Below, one piece after another: positions 10,366 to 20,214 of a DNA stretch of 64,000 nucleotides (the stretch's first letter is position 1; the number at the start of each line of letters is the position of its first letter). The stretch is from positions 1 to 64,000 of the forward strand of contig JBAKBP010001616.1 in assembly GCA_037953745.1 (NCBI GenBank), read 5' to 3'. This DNA comes from Lithodes maja (lineage: Eukaryota; Arthropoda; Malacostraca; Decapoda; Lithodidae). The notes under the pieces are model-generated. The model worked only from the letters and a program-made list of their open reading frames with translations. It was not told the origin of the DNA and did not search any database. The position numbers and the translations under genes are program-made.

Positions 10366-11754
10366 CCTAGTTGCTCTACCCTCTCGCCCTGGGCAGTCAG
10401 GTCTCCCACGTCTACAATTCTCTCTCAGGCAGTCGAAACATGCTAAATGTGGGGGACGGAGGGGACAATCCGCCCTGTTATGCTCCTTTGTTCTACAGAA
10501 GGGGCATCCTGTATACTGAGGTCTTCGTGTTAATCTCTGGACATCCTGTGACAAGGTCGCCAGAGATTCCTGGAGGCGGATGAATCTATCGTCCATTCCC
10601 GTTGATGGAAGGAGAGGGGTCGTCAGGGAAGGTTGGCTACTGCTGGGAGGCGGTGTAGTCAATGGGGCATGGTGTTTCATTACTTCACAAACCCGTCCTC
10701 CTGCGACCATCCGTTCCGCATGGTTCTGCAGCTGACGCTCATAGTTCAGGTGCCTCAGGAACTCCTTCAGGGGTATCTCAACAGGCATGTATCGATCCAC
10801 CTGTTGCTTAACGGATAAGGGGAGGGTCGCATGGAGTCTTATTTTAAGCCACTGGTCGCGTGGAGGTAAAGTTTCCCCTGGGAACATTGACTGAATCATA
10901 CTATAGCTATACGTCATCTTCTGGACGTAATCATAAGGATCTTCTGAGAGGACGTACGTGTTATGTTCTGCTTCTCGGAACGACTCGGACATCGTTGGCG
11001 TCTTATGAAAGAACTGCTTCAGGAACTGGATGAACTCTGCCCAAGTCTTTAACTTTCCCTGAGCTGTCTCTACTTGCACCAGAACAGCCAGGTCGGAATC
11101 CAACTTGAACTTGGCCAGGTTCAACCTTGCCTCGTCATGGGACATACAGGCTTCGATCCGCATCTGAAAGACCTCAATCTTAGTGGAAGCCATATAAGAT
11201 CGTAACTCGTCCATGTGAAGCATGGGTACATCTCGGGAACTAATCCCTTCACTACGTCGGTGGTAGGGCTGACGGAGGGGAGCTGGGGGATGTGAAGAAG
11301 AATGGGAAAGTGAGGTTGGGGGATTTCGGATCAAGGGTACTGGAGGGGAAGGAGTGGGAGGTGTTGGGGTTGCAGATTTGAGAGAGTCCGCAAAGGCAAT
11401 AGGCGGAGGCGGGGAAAGGTTCTTAATGCTGGGGGTTGGTTGTGGAGTACCAGTTGGGCTCTGGAACATCTCTCGGTCTCTCACGTCTCGCATCTGGTCT
11501 GCCAATGCTGACATTTCACCGACTAATCGTTCCAGTATGGCTTTCATCTGGTCCATTTCATTCTGGGAGTTGTCTTCACTCTGACCTTCCTCCCACTGGT
11601 CGACCGTGACAAACCGGGAACTGTCCGTATCCTCAAATGACACTTCACTTCCTTGTTCCTCATTCCTCCTGACTAAAGCATCTTGCACCTCGTGCCTTGG
11701 CTCTGGATCAGGATTCTCCATCTTGGACAGGAAAGAAGGATAATTGATAGACAA
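10363..11754 (-). CDS. gag: Gypsy Gag with zinc knuckle
   Basis: 463 codons from an ATG at 11754. The N-terminal third is Ser/Pro-rich and acidic. The middle (about residues 180-370) has the mostly helical character of a retrotransposon capsid. The C-terminus holds one CCHC knuckle, C-x2-C-x4-H-x4-C (residues 417-430), and a second Cys cluster C-x2-C-x4-C-x6-C (from residue 439). Gag packages element RNA into particles, and the knuckles bind RNA. It is upstream of and in frame with pol, separated only by TGA. No internal stop is present. Confidence 0.85.
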   Translation of the reverse strand: MSINYPSFLSKMENPDPEPRHEVQDALVRRNEEQGSEVSFEDTDSSRFVTVDQWEEGQSEDNSQNEMDQMKAILERLVGEMSALADQMRDVRDREMFQSPTGTPQPTPSIKNLSPPPPIAFADSLKSATPTPPTPSPPVPLIRNPPTSLSHSSSHPPAPLRQPYHRRSEGISSRDVPMLHMDELRSYMASTKIEVFQMRIEACMSHDEARLNLAKFKLDSDLAVLVQVETAQGKLKTWAEFIQFLKQFFHKTPTMSESFREAEHNTYVLSEDPYDYVQKMTYSYSMIQSMFPGETLPPRDQWLKIRLHATLPLSVKQQVDRYMPVEIPLKEFLRHLNYERQLQNHAERMVAGGRVCEVMKHHAPLTTPPPSSSQPSLTTPLLPSTGMDDRFIRLQESLATLSQDVQRLTRRPQYTGCPFCRTKEHNRADCPLRPPHLACFDCLRENCRRGRPDCPGREGRATR

Positions 11755-12079
11755 CTAATAACCGGAAAACACTAACCACCGCTTTCTCAACTTTGCGGTT
11801 CCTTCACAGTCACTGTGATTCTTGCTGGTATCTGCTGCACTTAAAGATTCCCTGAAATATTACACAAACCGTATTGAAATGTGGAAGCATGGCCAATACT
11901 GTTTGTGGTAACTATTTCACGGGTTGGTAGCGTGAAAAATGACAACTGCAACGCACTGATTCTAAACACCCGAGCGAAAGTGTAAGAACCAGTACTGTAC
12001 AGTCTCTTCTACGGGGGGTACGGGATTAATTCAGGAGCCCTGAACGGAACAGGAGCATGTCAACCATGGACTCCTAAAG
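11755..12079 (-). other. Gypsy 5' untranslated leader
   Basis: About 325 bases between the primer-binding site and the gag ATG. No ORF or recognised motif is seen. Packaging signals would be expected here by analogy, but none can be pointed to. Confidence 0.5.
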
Positions 12080-12080
12080 A

Positions 12081-12099
12081 AATCCCACCGCTGCCACCA
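12081..12099 (-). other. Primer-binding site complementary to tRNA-Leu
   Basis: On the plus strand these 19 bases read AATCCCACCGCTGCCACCA, the 3' end of metazoan tRNA-Leu of the AAG/TAG type including the added CCA. Minus-strand DNA synthesis would start here from that tRNA. It lies one base from the 5' LTR, as expected for a primer-binding site. Confidence 0.85.
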
Positions 12100-12100
12100 C

Positions 12101-15100
12101 TGTAACGGGGGGGGGGGGTTAAAAGGTTGGTCACCTCTCTTTTTCATCCTCCACTTCCCTTCTTCTGCTGCCAACAGAGAGAGAGAGGGAGGGAGAGACA
12201 GAAGAAGAAGATATATTAAGCTGCGAAGGTGGAAAATAGGTACTCAAGGATAGAAAGGAAGAGATGACGACAAACCCGTTATTGCATTCTAATTAACGAG
12301 AGGACAACCCTGTTTGGTTGACCCACATCCAACATCCTTCGAGGAAGGGGAAAGGCTGCAACTCCGACACGATGATAAGACCAAAGAACCACAAAAACCC
12401 CACTGAGACCTAGCATATTCTCTACTTTCTAGATATCACATAAGGATGTTTTTGGGAACGGTAATTCATTCGAATTATTTGATCGCCCACCTTCAGGTGA
12501 ACTGGCCGTCCCCATGGTTTTCTTATTCTTTATGCAATCGTGACTCATGCTCATTATTCAGGTACATTAGGACAGTAGGATAAATCGGAGGCTAGCAAAG
12601 ACCAATCAAGAACTTCACCTTCAATGTTGGCTGACAAGACTTTAATTCGGTTAGGCTACCGGTACTACTCTTAGACCACTTTAATACTGACGGCTCCGAT
12701 TTACCATCCTGACAACACATTTAGATTCAAATAGGTACGGGAGGATAGATACAAACATATTGCAGTAATCTTAAGCTTGATATTAATACAGTATAAGGAA
12801 CATTTTACCGTTTACAACTCTTAATATTGGTACCGTATCTAATTATCTCTATACCCTTAACCTGGGACCAATCCATTACCGTACTGGGTCAGTCTCTTAA
12901 CCTAGGAGTAGGACTCGAATATTGCTGTCTGTATCCACCCCATTCCTCTCAGTATTATACATCCCAATTCCGCTCAGTACCGGTATCGGCCAGGCTTGCC
13001 TTTACGTCTCTTCGGCCTACCGTATCCTGGGGTATAGGGGGTAATCATACGTCTTCCTGCGGTCCTTGAACCCTCGTACAGTACACGAGTTCAGCATCCT
13101 GCACTCAGGCAATGGGAGGGGTGAATCTCCGATTCTCCGCCATCAGCAATTCAGCATCACATCGACTCCGTCCCAAACTGGTTCCCTGGTAAGTCGAATA
13201 CATTCTTAACCCACAGTTGACATATAGCTAACCCTTAATAATGGGGTTAATCAATATCCTAATTACGGTTCACAGTAATACTAAAACAAATACATATAAA
13301 AAATATAGGTTAATATAAACATATAAAAATACATGGATTCCTATTAACGTATAAAAATAGATGAGCTAATATAAGTACAGAAATACAAATGACAGATCAA
13401 ATTATGACATTACAGTACAGTACCGAAATAATCTCTTAAGGCATCCAAAGATCCTCTCATTAAGTACAGGTACATATGTTACTCAGCAGTACTCTACACA
13501 CAATTGGGAATACATAATTACACAGCATATCTATGGAGTCAAATCAATACAATAATGGCATAAATCAAAGGTAATTGTCATGGTCAAACTTAACAGGTTG
13601 GACTGCTCAATGCGGAGGGTGCTATACAAGGCTCAAACAAAGCTAAACGTTAATTCTACTGTAACTCGAGTAACTTATCCCCCATGTCAAACATAATTAT
13701 ATCATAGCAATCAATATTCATAATACACTCAAAAAGCACAATAATTAATAATAGCCTACTATACTTCCAATTAGGTGAAAGTTAGGTAGCCTAATTAAAA
13801 ATGTAAAATCATATAACCTACCATAATAATTCAGCAAGTACCCATACCTAAACGGCCTTTTCACTAGTTAACTTTAAGTACCGGTAACAATAGGTAAGAA
13901 CAAATAATCATCTGAAATAAACCCGACCCAATGGGGGTCCGAAATTTGACGGTACTGGGGTTGGGAAATGAGGACCTCTAAATCAAGATAACAAGTAACT
14001 CTTTCCACTATAACCCAGTAAAAACATTTAAAATGAACAATAACCAGGCCTAGGAGACATTAGTTATAAATACTTATCTGAATAGGCCTAACTTTGGAAC
14101 GTCGGAGACACGAAAGGTAAACAAAACTCAAGGACACGATCTCAAACGAATGTCCTTTCCTGATTTACACGTTAAACTACCATCATACTTACCAAAATGC
14201 ATGGTTTTATAAACTCAAAGTAATGAACAAGTTCTAAACATACAATACAACTGCTACATTAGTAATTTACTCAACCTGGTCGTCTCTCCGAAATGCGAGA
14301 TGGTCTAAATCCTAAAATGGCGGTCAAGCTTCAAAAGCATTTTAATCAACTTCGTCCTCAATTCTACTCTTAACTGGTGTTCTCGCACTACCTCAGGATT
14401 ATGTAAAACGGTGAAAGACAAACTAGAAAAATAGGCTAGCCTAAGTTTGGTCGGGAATTATGGAAAAACACAAGAATTGGAAGGCCATCAAATGGCGTCC
14501 CTCTGACTGAAATTATTACACACGAAGTTAATTTGACGTTAATTTGGGATAACAAAGTCTAAAATATCAGAATAACACTTAGCAAAGGTGCACAGACAAA
14601 GTTTTACTGAACACAATGATAATGGGGGAATTTGTATGGTTGTAGGCACTTGGCAGGTGAGGGGTGCCTGTCGACCAACCCGATGGTAGGCTCGAGTTCA
14701 CGAATTTGTCAATCACAGCAATACCTCCTACATTACACACCTAGTACTTACTTAACTGAATAAGCAATACCTTATAACACTATAAACCTTAATTACGAAC
14801 CTCTGAATGGAGGGAAAGGAAGCCTAAGTCCGGAGAAGAAGCGGGGAATGATGACAGAGACTGGGGGTGGGTAGGTGTCTCTCTCGTAGGCCTGGGGTCA
14901 CGACAGTGAGGGGCCGAGGGCCAGTGCCAGGGATCCCGCCAAAAAAGGGGAGGGTGACCACAAAGGGTGGCGTCGCTTGGGTAGGAATTGGCGGTCTTTT
15001 TACACAAGGGGGCATTACTCTAAATTCGAAAAGGAAGGATTTTTACATGGGATACCAAAAGGGGTGAAAGGAAAATTAGGCTTGAAAGTATTTTAGATAG

Positions 15101-15292
15101 ATTTGAGAATATTAGTTCTCCTCCTGATCTAGGCTAATTCCCTCTTTACATAGACAAGGGTTACTTAACCCTTCTTAAACGATACATTTCCCTTAAATAT
15201 AGGGAAGAGTGAATGAAGGGGAAAAAGTCTTACAGTTAAGTCAAACCTTACAACATATACCAAAAGGGAAAGTACAATTTCTTCCCGTTACA
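12101..15292 (-). repeat. Gypsy element 5' LTR (plus-strand right copy), 3192 bp
   Basis: Direct repeat of 2740-6097 with the same termini, followed by the GGTA target duplication at 15293. For the minus-strand element this is the 5' LTR and should hold the promoter. It lacks the TTA-tailed block found in the other LTR. The start has a longer G run (12106 onward) than its partner. Confidence 0.92.
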
Positions 15293-16346
15293 GGTACTGG
15301 TGAATGGAATAGGCTTGGGGTGGAGGGAAATTACAAGTGGGGTACCTCAGGGATCTGTGTTGGGACCACTGCTGTTCGTTATATTTATCAACGACTTACC
15401 TGAAGTTATAACTAATGGAAGTGAGATATACCTGTATGCGGATGACACTAAGCTGTATAGAAGAGTGAGGAGTAAGGAAGATGTGGGTTTGCTTCAAGGA
15501 GATGTGGAGGGCATGAAGGGATGGTCTGAGCATTGGTTAATGCCTTTTCATCCAAAAAAATGCAAGTACATGCGGATTGGGACATGCAAGATAGACAAGG
15601 TAGGATACAGTATGTATGAAGCGATGGAGGAAGTGAATGCAGAAAAGGATATAGGAGTAGTGATAGACAATAAGTTAAATTTCTCAGAACATTTAGCGGA
15701 AAAGATAAACAAAGCCAATAGAATTGTAGGGCTGATAAGGACATTTGTGTCACTTGACAAAGAAATATTCAGGAATCTCTATACAGCGCTGGTTAGGCCG
15801 CACCTGGAATATGCGAACCAGGTGTGGGCTCTATATATGGTAAAGGATATAGAAGCAGTGGAGAAGGTGCAGAGGAGAGCTAGCAAGCTGGTACCAACGT
15901 TGAAGAACGCGGGTTATGAGCAGAGGTTGAGGACACTGGCATATCGGAGAAAGAGAGGGGATATGATAGAGACTTTTAAGATAGTGTCAGGAAAGTACGA
16001 TGAGGATGTGTGTGAGGGTATCTTCTTGATGCGAGAGGGAACAAGAACGAGAGGACACTCTAAGAAAATTTACAAAGACAGAAATAGGCTTGAGAAGGCA
16101 AAGAACTAATTTTGTGATAGAGTGGTAAATAGGTGGAACGCACTGCCCCAGTATGTAGTTGATTCCGAATCAATAAGGGAGTTTGAGAGTAATCTTGATA
16201 AAGCATGGGGAAGACAAGATTTGAAGTTTGATTATAAAACAAAAATACAGAATAGTAAAAATGTTGCATCTGCTACCGCTGCCGCCAACACCATGTACGA
16301 CCGCAGCAGTGCAAGTACTGGTACTGAGCTGGATACACAGGCCTAG
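15293..16346 (+). pseudogene. LINE ORF2 part 3: RT C-terminal half and tail
   Basis: Coding resumes after the gypsy element in the same frame as the part ending at 2739. Motifs: SGVPQGSVLGPLLFVIFINDL, the catalytic YADD box (15435-15446), then the C-terminal region with PHLEYANQVW, RRASKLVP, RGDMIETFKI and TRGHS, as in CR1/Jockey-type elements. A TAA at 16107-16109 breaks the frame just before the conserved NRVVNRWNALP motif, which stays in frame up to 16346. So the copy carries one nonsense mutation near its end as well as the upstream frameshift. Confidence 0.88.
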
Positions 16347-16424
16347 TTTGCCTTTTTCCAGAGGATCTACTGTAAGAAACTGTACTGTAAGAAATAAGTT
16401 AACGTTACTGCTCAGAATCCCTCC
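16347..16424 (+). other. LINE 3' tail and junction back to DIRS A1
   Basis: Short AT-rich sequence after the last LINE codons, with a partly repeated CTGTAAGAAA motif. DIRS gag similarity (SGELPVPSEW) resumes near 16425. No poly(A) tail is visible. Confidence 0.4.
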
Positions 16425-17624
16425 AGTGCGCAACAGACAATCTCGGGTGAGCTCCCGGTACCGAGTGAATGGACTATTCAGATGAATAAGAACAGGAAAT
16501 TAAGAGCTAAGGATATTGCAGGTAATACTTTAGATGTGTCTATCAAAGCCATTCCGAATGTATATGCATATGATTATTTTGTGTACACCTCCAGAGTCCA
16601 CACCAGCTCTCCCACCTGCCTCCTCTTAATGTCTTTATGAGGACTAGTCAAAGGTTGACGGCTTGAATGACGTAAAAGCTCTTGCTTTACTAACGCCAGA
16701 ATTGGACATAATTCCGGTTAACGATCAGTCCGGCAACCCAGTCCTGCAGATGGGGCAAGTGCCAAGTGGGCACAGGTCCGTGGGTAGACTGGGAGACAGA
16801 AGCACAGCAGTTTGCCGCCACTATTACTTCTAAGTCATCCTCATCCCATCAGATACCTCAGGAAACACATTCTTGGTTTTCCTTGCCGGTTGCTAAGGCC
16901 GGGGGGTGCCTCCTGCTATTCTAGACTTTCTTTCAGCTCCAAAATTGTCTTTATGGGAGTTGCAGGATCCCTTTTCAACTCCACCCCCGGCACACCTGGA
17001 TAAAGATTTCAAATTGCATCAAAAAGCATTAGGACTACTGTATTTTCCCAATTACTGCTGAGTCGCCAAATAGCCCAGTCTCTCATTAGAACCATACAAG
17101 CTATTACTGATTCAGATGCCAAGAAAGCAATGGAATTATCCCGGCGCTTAATGCTACAAAATTCCATCCAATCACTGGGCGACGTCAGGATAGCCTTATT
17201 AGAGGCAGTCCATGCACGTCAAGATCTACGGGTCTATCTGGTCAAAAAATTGCCGGAAGATATTGGTCGCCGGGTAATTTTGTCACCAGTACTTACGCCC
17301 ACCTTAGTTTGCCCTAATACTTGGCAAACAGTGTTTAATTTGGTAGATGCAGCTAGGCCGGGTGCTTTATCAGCTAGGAAAGAGCATTTTAAATTTCCTA
17401 AGCCATATGCCAAACCTAAAGTCAGTCAGAAGGCTCAACCTAGTGGGTCTAAGTTCTTTCAGGGCTCAAAGTCTTCCCCAGCACCAGAAAGCAATCCAGC
17501 CAGAAACAAGCAAGGGAAGAGCTCTGGTAAATGGTTCAAGGGTCAACCCAAACACAAATCAGGTCAAGGTTCGACTCCTGCCAAGGATAGCCAGCCGTCT
17601 ACCTCTACCCCACCACCTTAAAAA
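16425..17624 (+). pseudogene. DIRS copy A1, gag C-terminal part
   Basis: Similarity to copy B gag is clear but spread over several frames. SGELPVPSEW and DVSIKAIPN appear at the start, GPWVDWE and HQIPQETHSWFS in the middle. A clean final open stretch follows (17130-17621): ELSRRLMLQNSIQSLGD, LLEAVHARQDLR, then a Lys/Ser/Gln-rich basic tail. At least two frameshifts or stops lie between 16600 and 17130. The basic tail probably binds nucleic acid, by analogy with other Gag proteins. Confidence 0.75.
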
Positions 17625-17659
17625 AACTAGACATATCACAAACTCTCTCACTCCCGGGG

Positions 17660-18013
17660 CCTATCGTGGGTGAATTGGATCAGAGAGTAGTTACGCCGGA
17701 CAAGCCCAGTCAAGTAACTGGGTCATTTCGGGCGTGTCACCGGCCTTGGCCCCGGCGAACTTGGGCAAGGACAGTGGTATGCAAGGGCATAACCTGGCAG
17801 TGGCTCCGACTGCCTCGTTTACATCAACCATGCACTCAAAGTCAGTCATGTTTCTTTAGAGGTGGAGTCACTAGTTCAGGAAATGATCACCAAGCATATC
17901 ATTGTCCCGGTCAATCCAACTTGCCCATTTTACACGTCCAAGTTTTTTCTCATATTAAAGAGGGACATTGTTCAGATGAGACCAGTCGTAGACCTGTCTC
18001 GTTTGAACCAATA
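17660..18013 (+). pseudogene. DIRS copy A1, start of pol (RT N-terminus), truncated
   Basis: The N-terminal pol region matches copy B: GSFRACH, WARTVVCKGITWQWLR, then ESLVQEMI and YTSKFFLILKRDIVQMRPVVDLSRLN. A frame change lies near 17840. The gene stops at a TA followed by CAGTAAACCC, a DNA-transposon terminus. The next RT residues, including the first catalytic Asp, are not found further right; the RT at 56546 begins about 67 codons later and is closer to copy B, so it is probably a different copy. Confidence 0.75.
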
Positions 18014-18783
18014 CAGTAAACCCTCTCTATTTCGGACTAATTGGGGGAAGACCCAGTCCGTAATGTCCGATTATCCGAGATGTCCGAACTCCGGCTGTGT
18101 CCGATCTAAAAGAGGACAAAAACCAACCTGAAAGAGAAAAATCCGACGAATATAGAATAAGTAATAGTGAAACGGGAACAAACTTCACCGTTGATTAAAT
18201 AGGGAAATGGGAGTGAACTTCATGCATGTGAATAAATGCGACCTCAAAAGAAGACGGGAAACGTGAACGAACTTCATGCACCCATGACAACGAATAGGCC
18301 TAATTGCGATCTTGGCTAGGCTAGGCTACTTTTGGCTAGGCTAGGTTACTTTTGGCAAGGCTAGGCTACTTTTGGCTAGGCTACCCTATTTGTACTTTAG
18401 GTTAATATACTGTACAGTAATAGAACAAATAGTACTGAATGTAAAACAATAAGTTCAGTTGATGGTCGGAAAATAAGGAACAACACTCACCCCTTCATTG
18501 AAAAACAGTCGATTTACAGTCCTCCACCCCACTTCACCTCACTCCACTTCTCCACCTCACTGTCCTGCTCCACCTCACTATCCTTGACCACCTCACTTCC
18601 CTTCTCCATCTCAAGTGATATCGAGGTCACCTTACGCTTTGGGAGGCATGATAACACGGGAATATAGACGGAGGAGATATATAACACACAAGATGGCTAC
18701 CAGCCTAAGCATACTGACGCCTGTGACGTCACGTCTCGTCCAAGCGGGTGACTCAGTTTAGAGACTAGTCTTTGTACCGGCGC
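18014..18783 (-). mobile_element. Pogo/Tigger-like DNA transposon remnant
   Basis: The left end reads CAGTAAACCCTCTCTATTTC directly after TA, the terminal form and TA target of pogo/Tigger elements. On the minus strand, near 18635, an ATG begins a short peptide starting MPPK, with a one-base frame break, followed by a Thr-Ser-Ile-Ser-Leu-Glu-Met stretch like Tigger transposase N-termini, then acidic repeats (SEV) and a stop. No full transposase is present, so it is a degenerate or non-autonomous copy. The interior has four GGCTAGGCTA-type repeats (18310-18390). The right terminus is not found; piggyBac sequence begins at a TTAA at 18784. Confidence 0.45.
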
Positions 18784-18795
18784 TTAACCCCTCAG

Positions 18796-18863
18796 ACCCG
18801 GCTGGGCTCTGAGGCACCCATAACAAACCCGGCCCGTGGAACCCGGGTGGGCTCCGAGGCACC
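18796..18863 (+). repeat. Subterminal direct repeats of the piggyBac end
   Basis: Two 23-base units starting ACCCGG and ending GAGGCACC, 45 bases apart start to start, differ at two positions. Subterminal repeats next to the terminus are known in piggyBac-family elements as transposase recognition sequences; that role here is inferred. Confidence 0.5.
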
Positions 18864-18980
18864 GGGTGCTTGCGTTACTGCTTTCGAATGGCGCGCATAA
18901 ATTTTTGTTGTTGTCAGGTGGTAGGTAGCGCCACTACGCGTGAACTACGCCACAGCATCAGTCTCTACCCCGATGCCATC

Positions 18981-20213
18981 ATGGATACGACGCCAAAAAC
19001 TGATTCCGCTGTGTCCGATACCGTGCCTCCTACGACGCCTGCCCCAGTACGTCGTATTACACGAAGGCGTCTCAGCACAAACATTCTTTCTCCAGGAGGA
19101 ATTGAAAGAACCTTGCGAATGGTAGAATTAGCAGGAAGTGACAATGATAGTGATGTTGATGATGGACGTAGTGGGAAATCGTCTAATTACGCGTCTAGTG
19201 ATTATGGTGGCGAGAGCAGTGACGAAGATGCTCCTTTCAGGGGCTTTGAGAGTGAACATGAAAGTGATGAGAGTGATGAAGGTGAGGTAACAGCTTTCGC
19301 GGAAGCTGGTGAAGGTGAAGAGAGTGAAGTGGGGAAAGTTAGCGAGTGGGAAAGTTCAAGGTCAACCTCCAAGTTTCCCGTGAGTGACGCCACTCCTAGA
19401 CCTTCGCCAGCTAAATCGCCTTTCCAGATACGCTTTTATAGGAAGCAAGTACTGGAAAAGGTGGCCGTGGCAGCTAGGGAAGAGGCCAAAAGGCTTGGTG
19501 AGGATGAGGCTGTGAGTCAGGGTGAGCGTGGTGACCCATCTCGCCCGCCATTGTCTCCCTTATCTACCCAAGCCACCCAAGATGCCCCGGGCACCCGCCA
19601 TTCTTCCCCACCACTGCCGAGGTTTGAGGACCCCCCACTTTCGGCCATTTTGCCTCCTGGGTCCCCCGACAGGAGGCATACTACTGCCGAAAAGGGGAAA
19701 GGCAGGACATTTGTGAAAAAAGGCCAGCAAACTAGGCGGGCTTTATTCGAGGCCCCCACGGCGTCCACCCCTGCCGGCCCCAGCCATGCACACCCGCACC
19801 TTTCCCCACGGTCCTCCCAACCTCTCCAGACATCAACAAGTGTTCCTGAAGAAGTTTTTGAGCCCGCATCACCAGTACCTGTGCCTAGTGACAGTGAAAC
19901 ATTGCTTTCTACCACTTGTCGCAGACAAAGGAGCCCAGAACCTCGGGGGGACATAGCCTCACCTGCCACTCCTTCCCCACCTCGCCCCCCACCCGCACGC
20001 CGCCCACGCATCAATCGTTCCCCGCCAGATTATGATGAGGGCACTGACGAGGAAAGACACCTAACAGATGACTCTGGCCATGATTATATGGGTCCACCGT
20101 CAGGGCAAGATGACTACTCTGACGACGACTATATGGACATGGACGACCCTGAACCCATCCGCTCCACCCGGGGGCTGCCCTGCCCGCCCTGGTGGCCACC
20201 CTGGCCGCCCTAG
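18981..20213 (+). pseudogene. piggyBac transposase N-terminal acidic region (frame-broken from the core)
   Basis: From the ATG at 18981 (MDTTPK) an open frame of about 410 codons is rich in Ser, Asp, Glu and Pro, with Arg/Thr basic patches (RRITRRR). The N-termini of many piggyBac transposases are likewise long, acidic and disordered. It ends in a Gly/Pro/Trp-rich artefact at 20213, while the conserved transposase core is open in the next frame. A single-base indel in the GC-rich stretch 20165-20210 would explain this. An intron is an alternative, but no clear splice sites were seen. Confidence 0.6.
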
Positions 20214-20214
20214 G

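Larger units (their letters stand above)
2740..15292 (-). mobile_element. Complete Ty3/gypsy LTR retrotransposon (12.5 kb) in the LINE
   Basis: Two long direct repeats bound the element: 2740-6097 and 12101-15292. Each starts TGTAACGGG and ends CCCGTTACA, with short inverted termini. A 4-bp target duplication GGTA flanks it (2736-2739 and 15293-15296). The internal part codes on the minus strand: gag, then pol with protease, RT, RNase H and integrase in the usual gypsy order. A primer site complementary to tRNA-Leu lies one base from the 5' LTR. The LTR copies differ by few substitutions plus one block of about 166 bp, so the insertion is recent. No env-like ORF is present. Confidence 0.93.
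755..16424 (+). mobile_element. Jockey-superfamily (CR1-like) LINE, split by a gypsy element
   Basis: This is a non-LTR retrotransposon with an apurinic-type endonuclease and a reverse transcriptase, inserted in the gag of DIRS A1. Its own RT gene is interrupted at 2740-15292 by a complete gypsy element. The borders are approximate: they are where similarity to DIRS gag stops (about 754) and resumes (about 16425). No clear target duplication was found, and roughly 40 bases of DIRS gag seem to be missing across the site. No ORF1 is seen, so the copy is probably 5'-truncated. It also has a frame break near 1900 and a stop at 16107. Confidence 0.8.
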
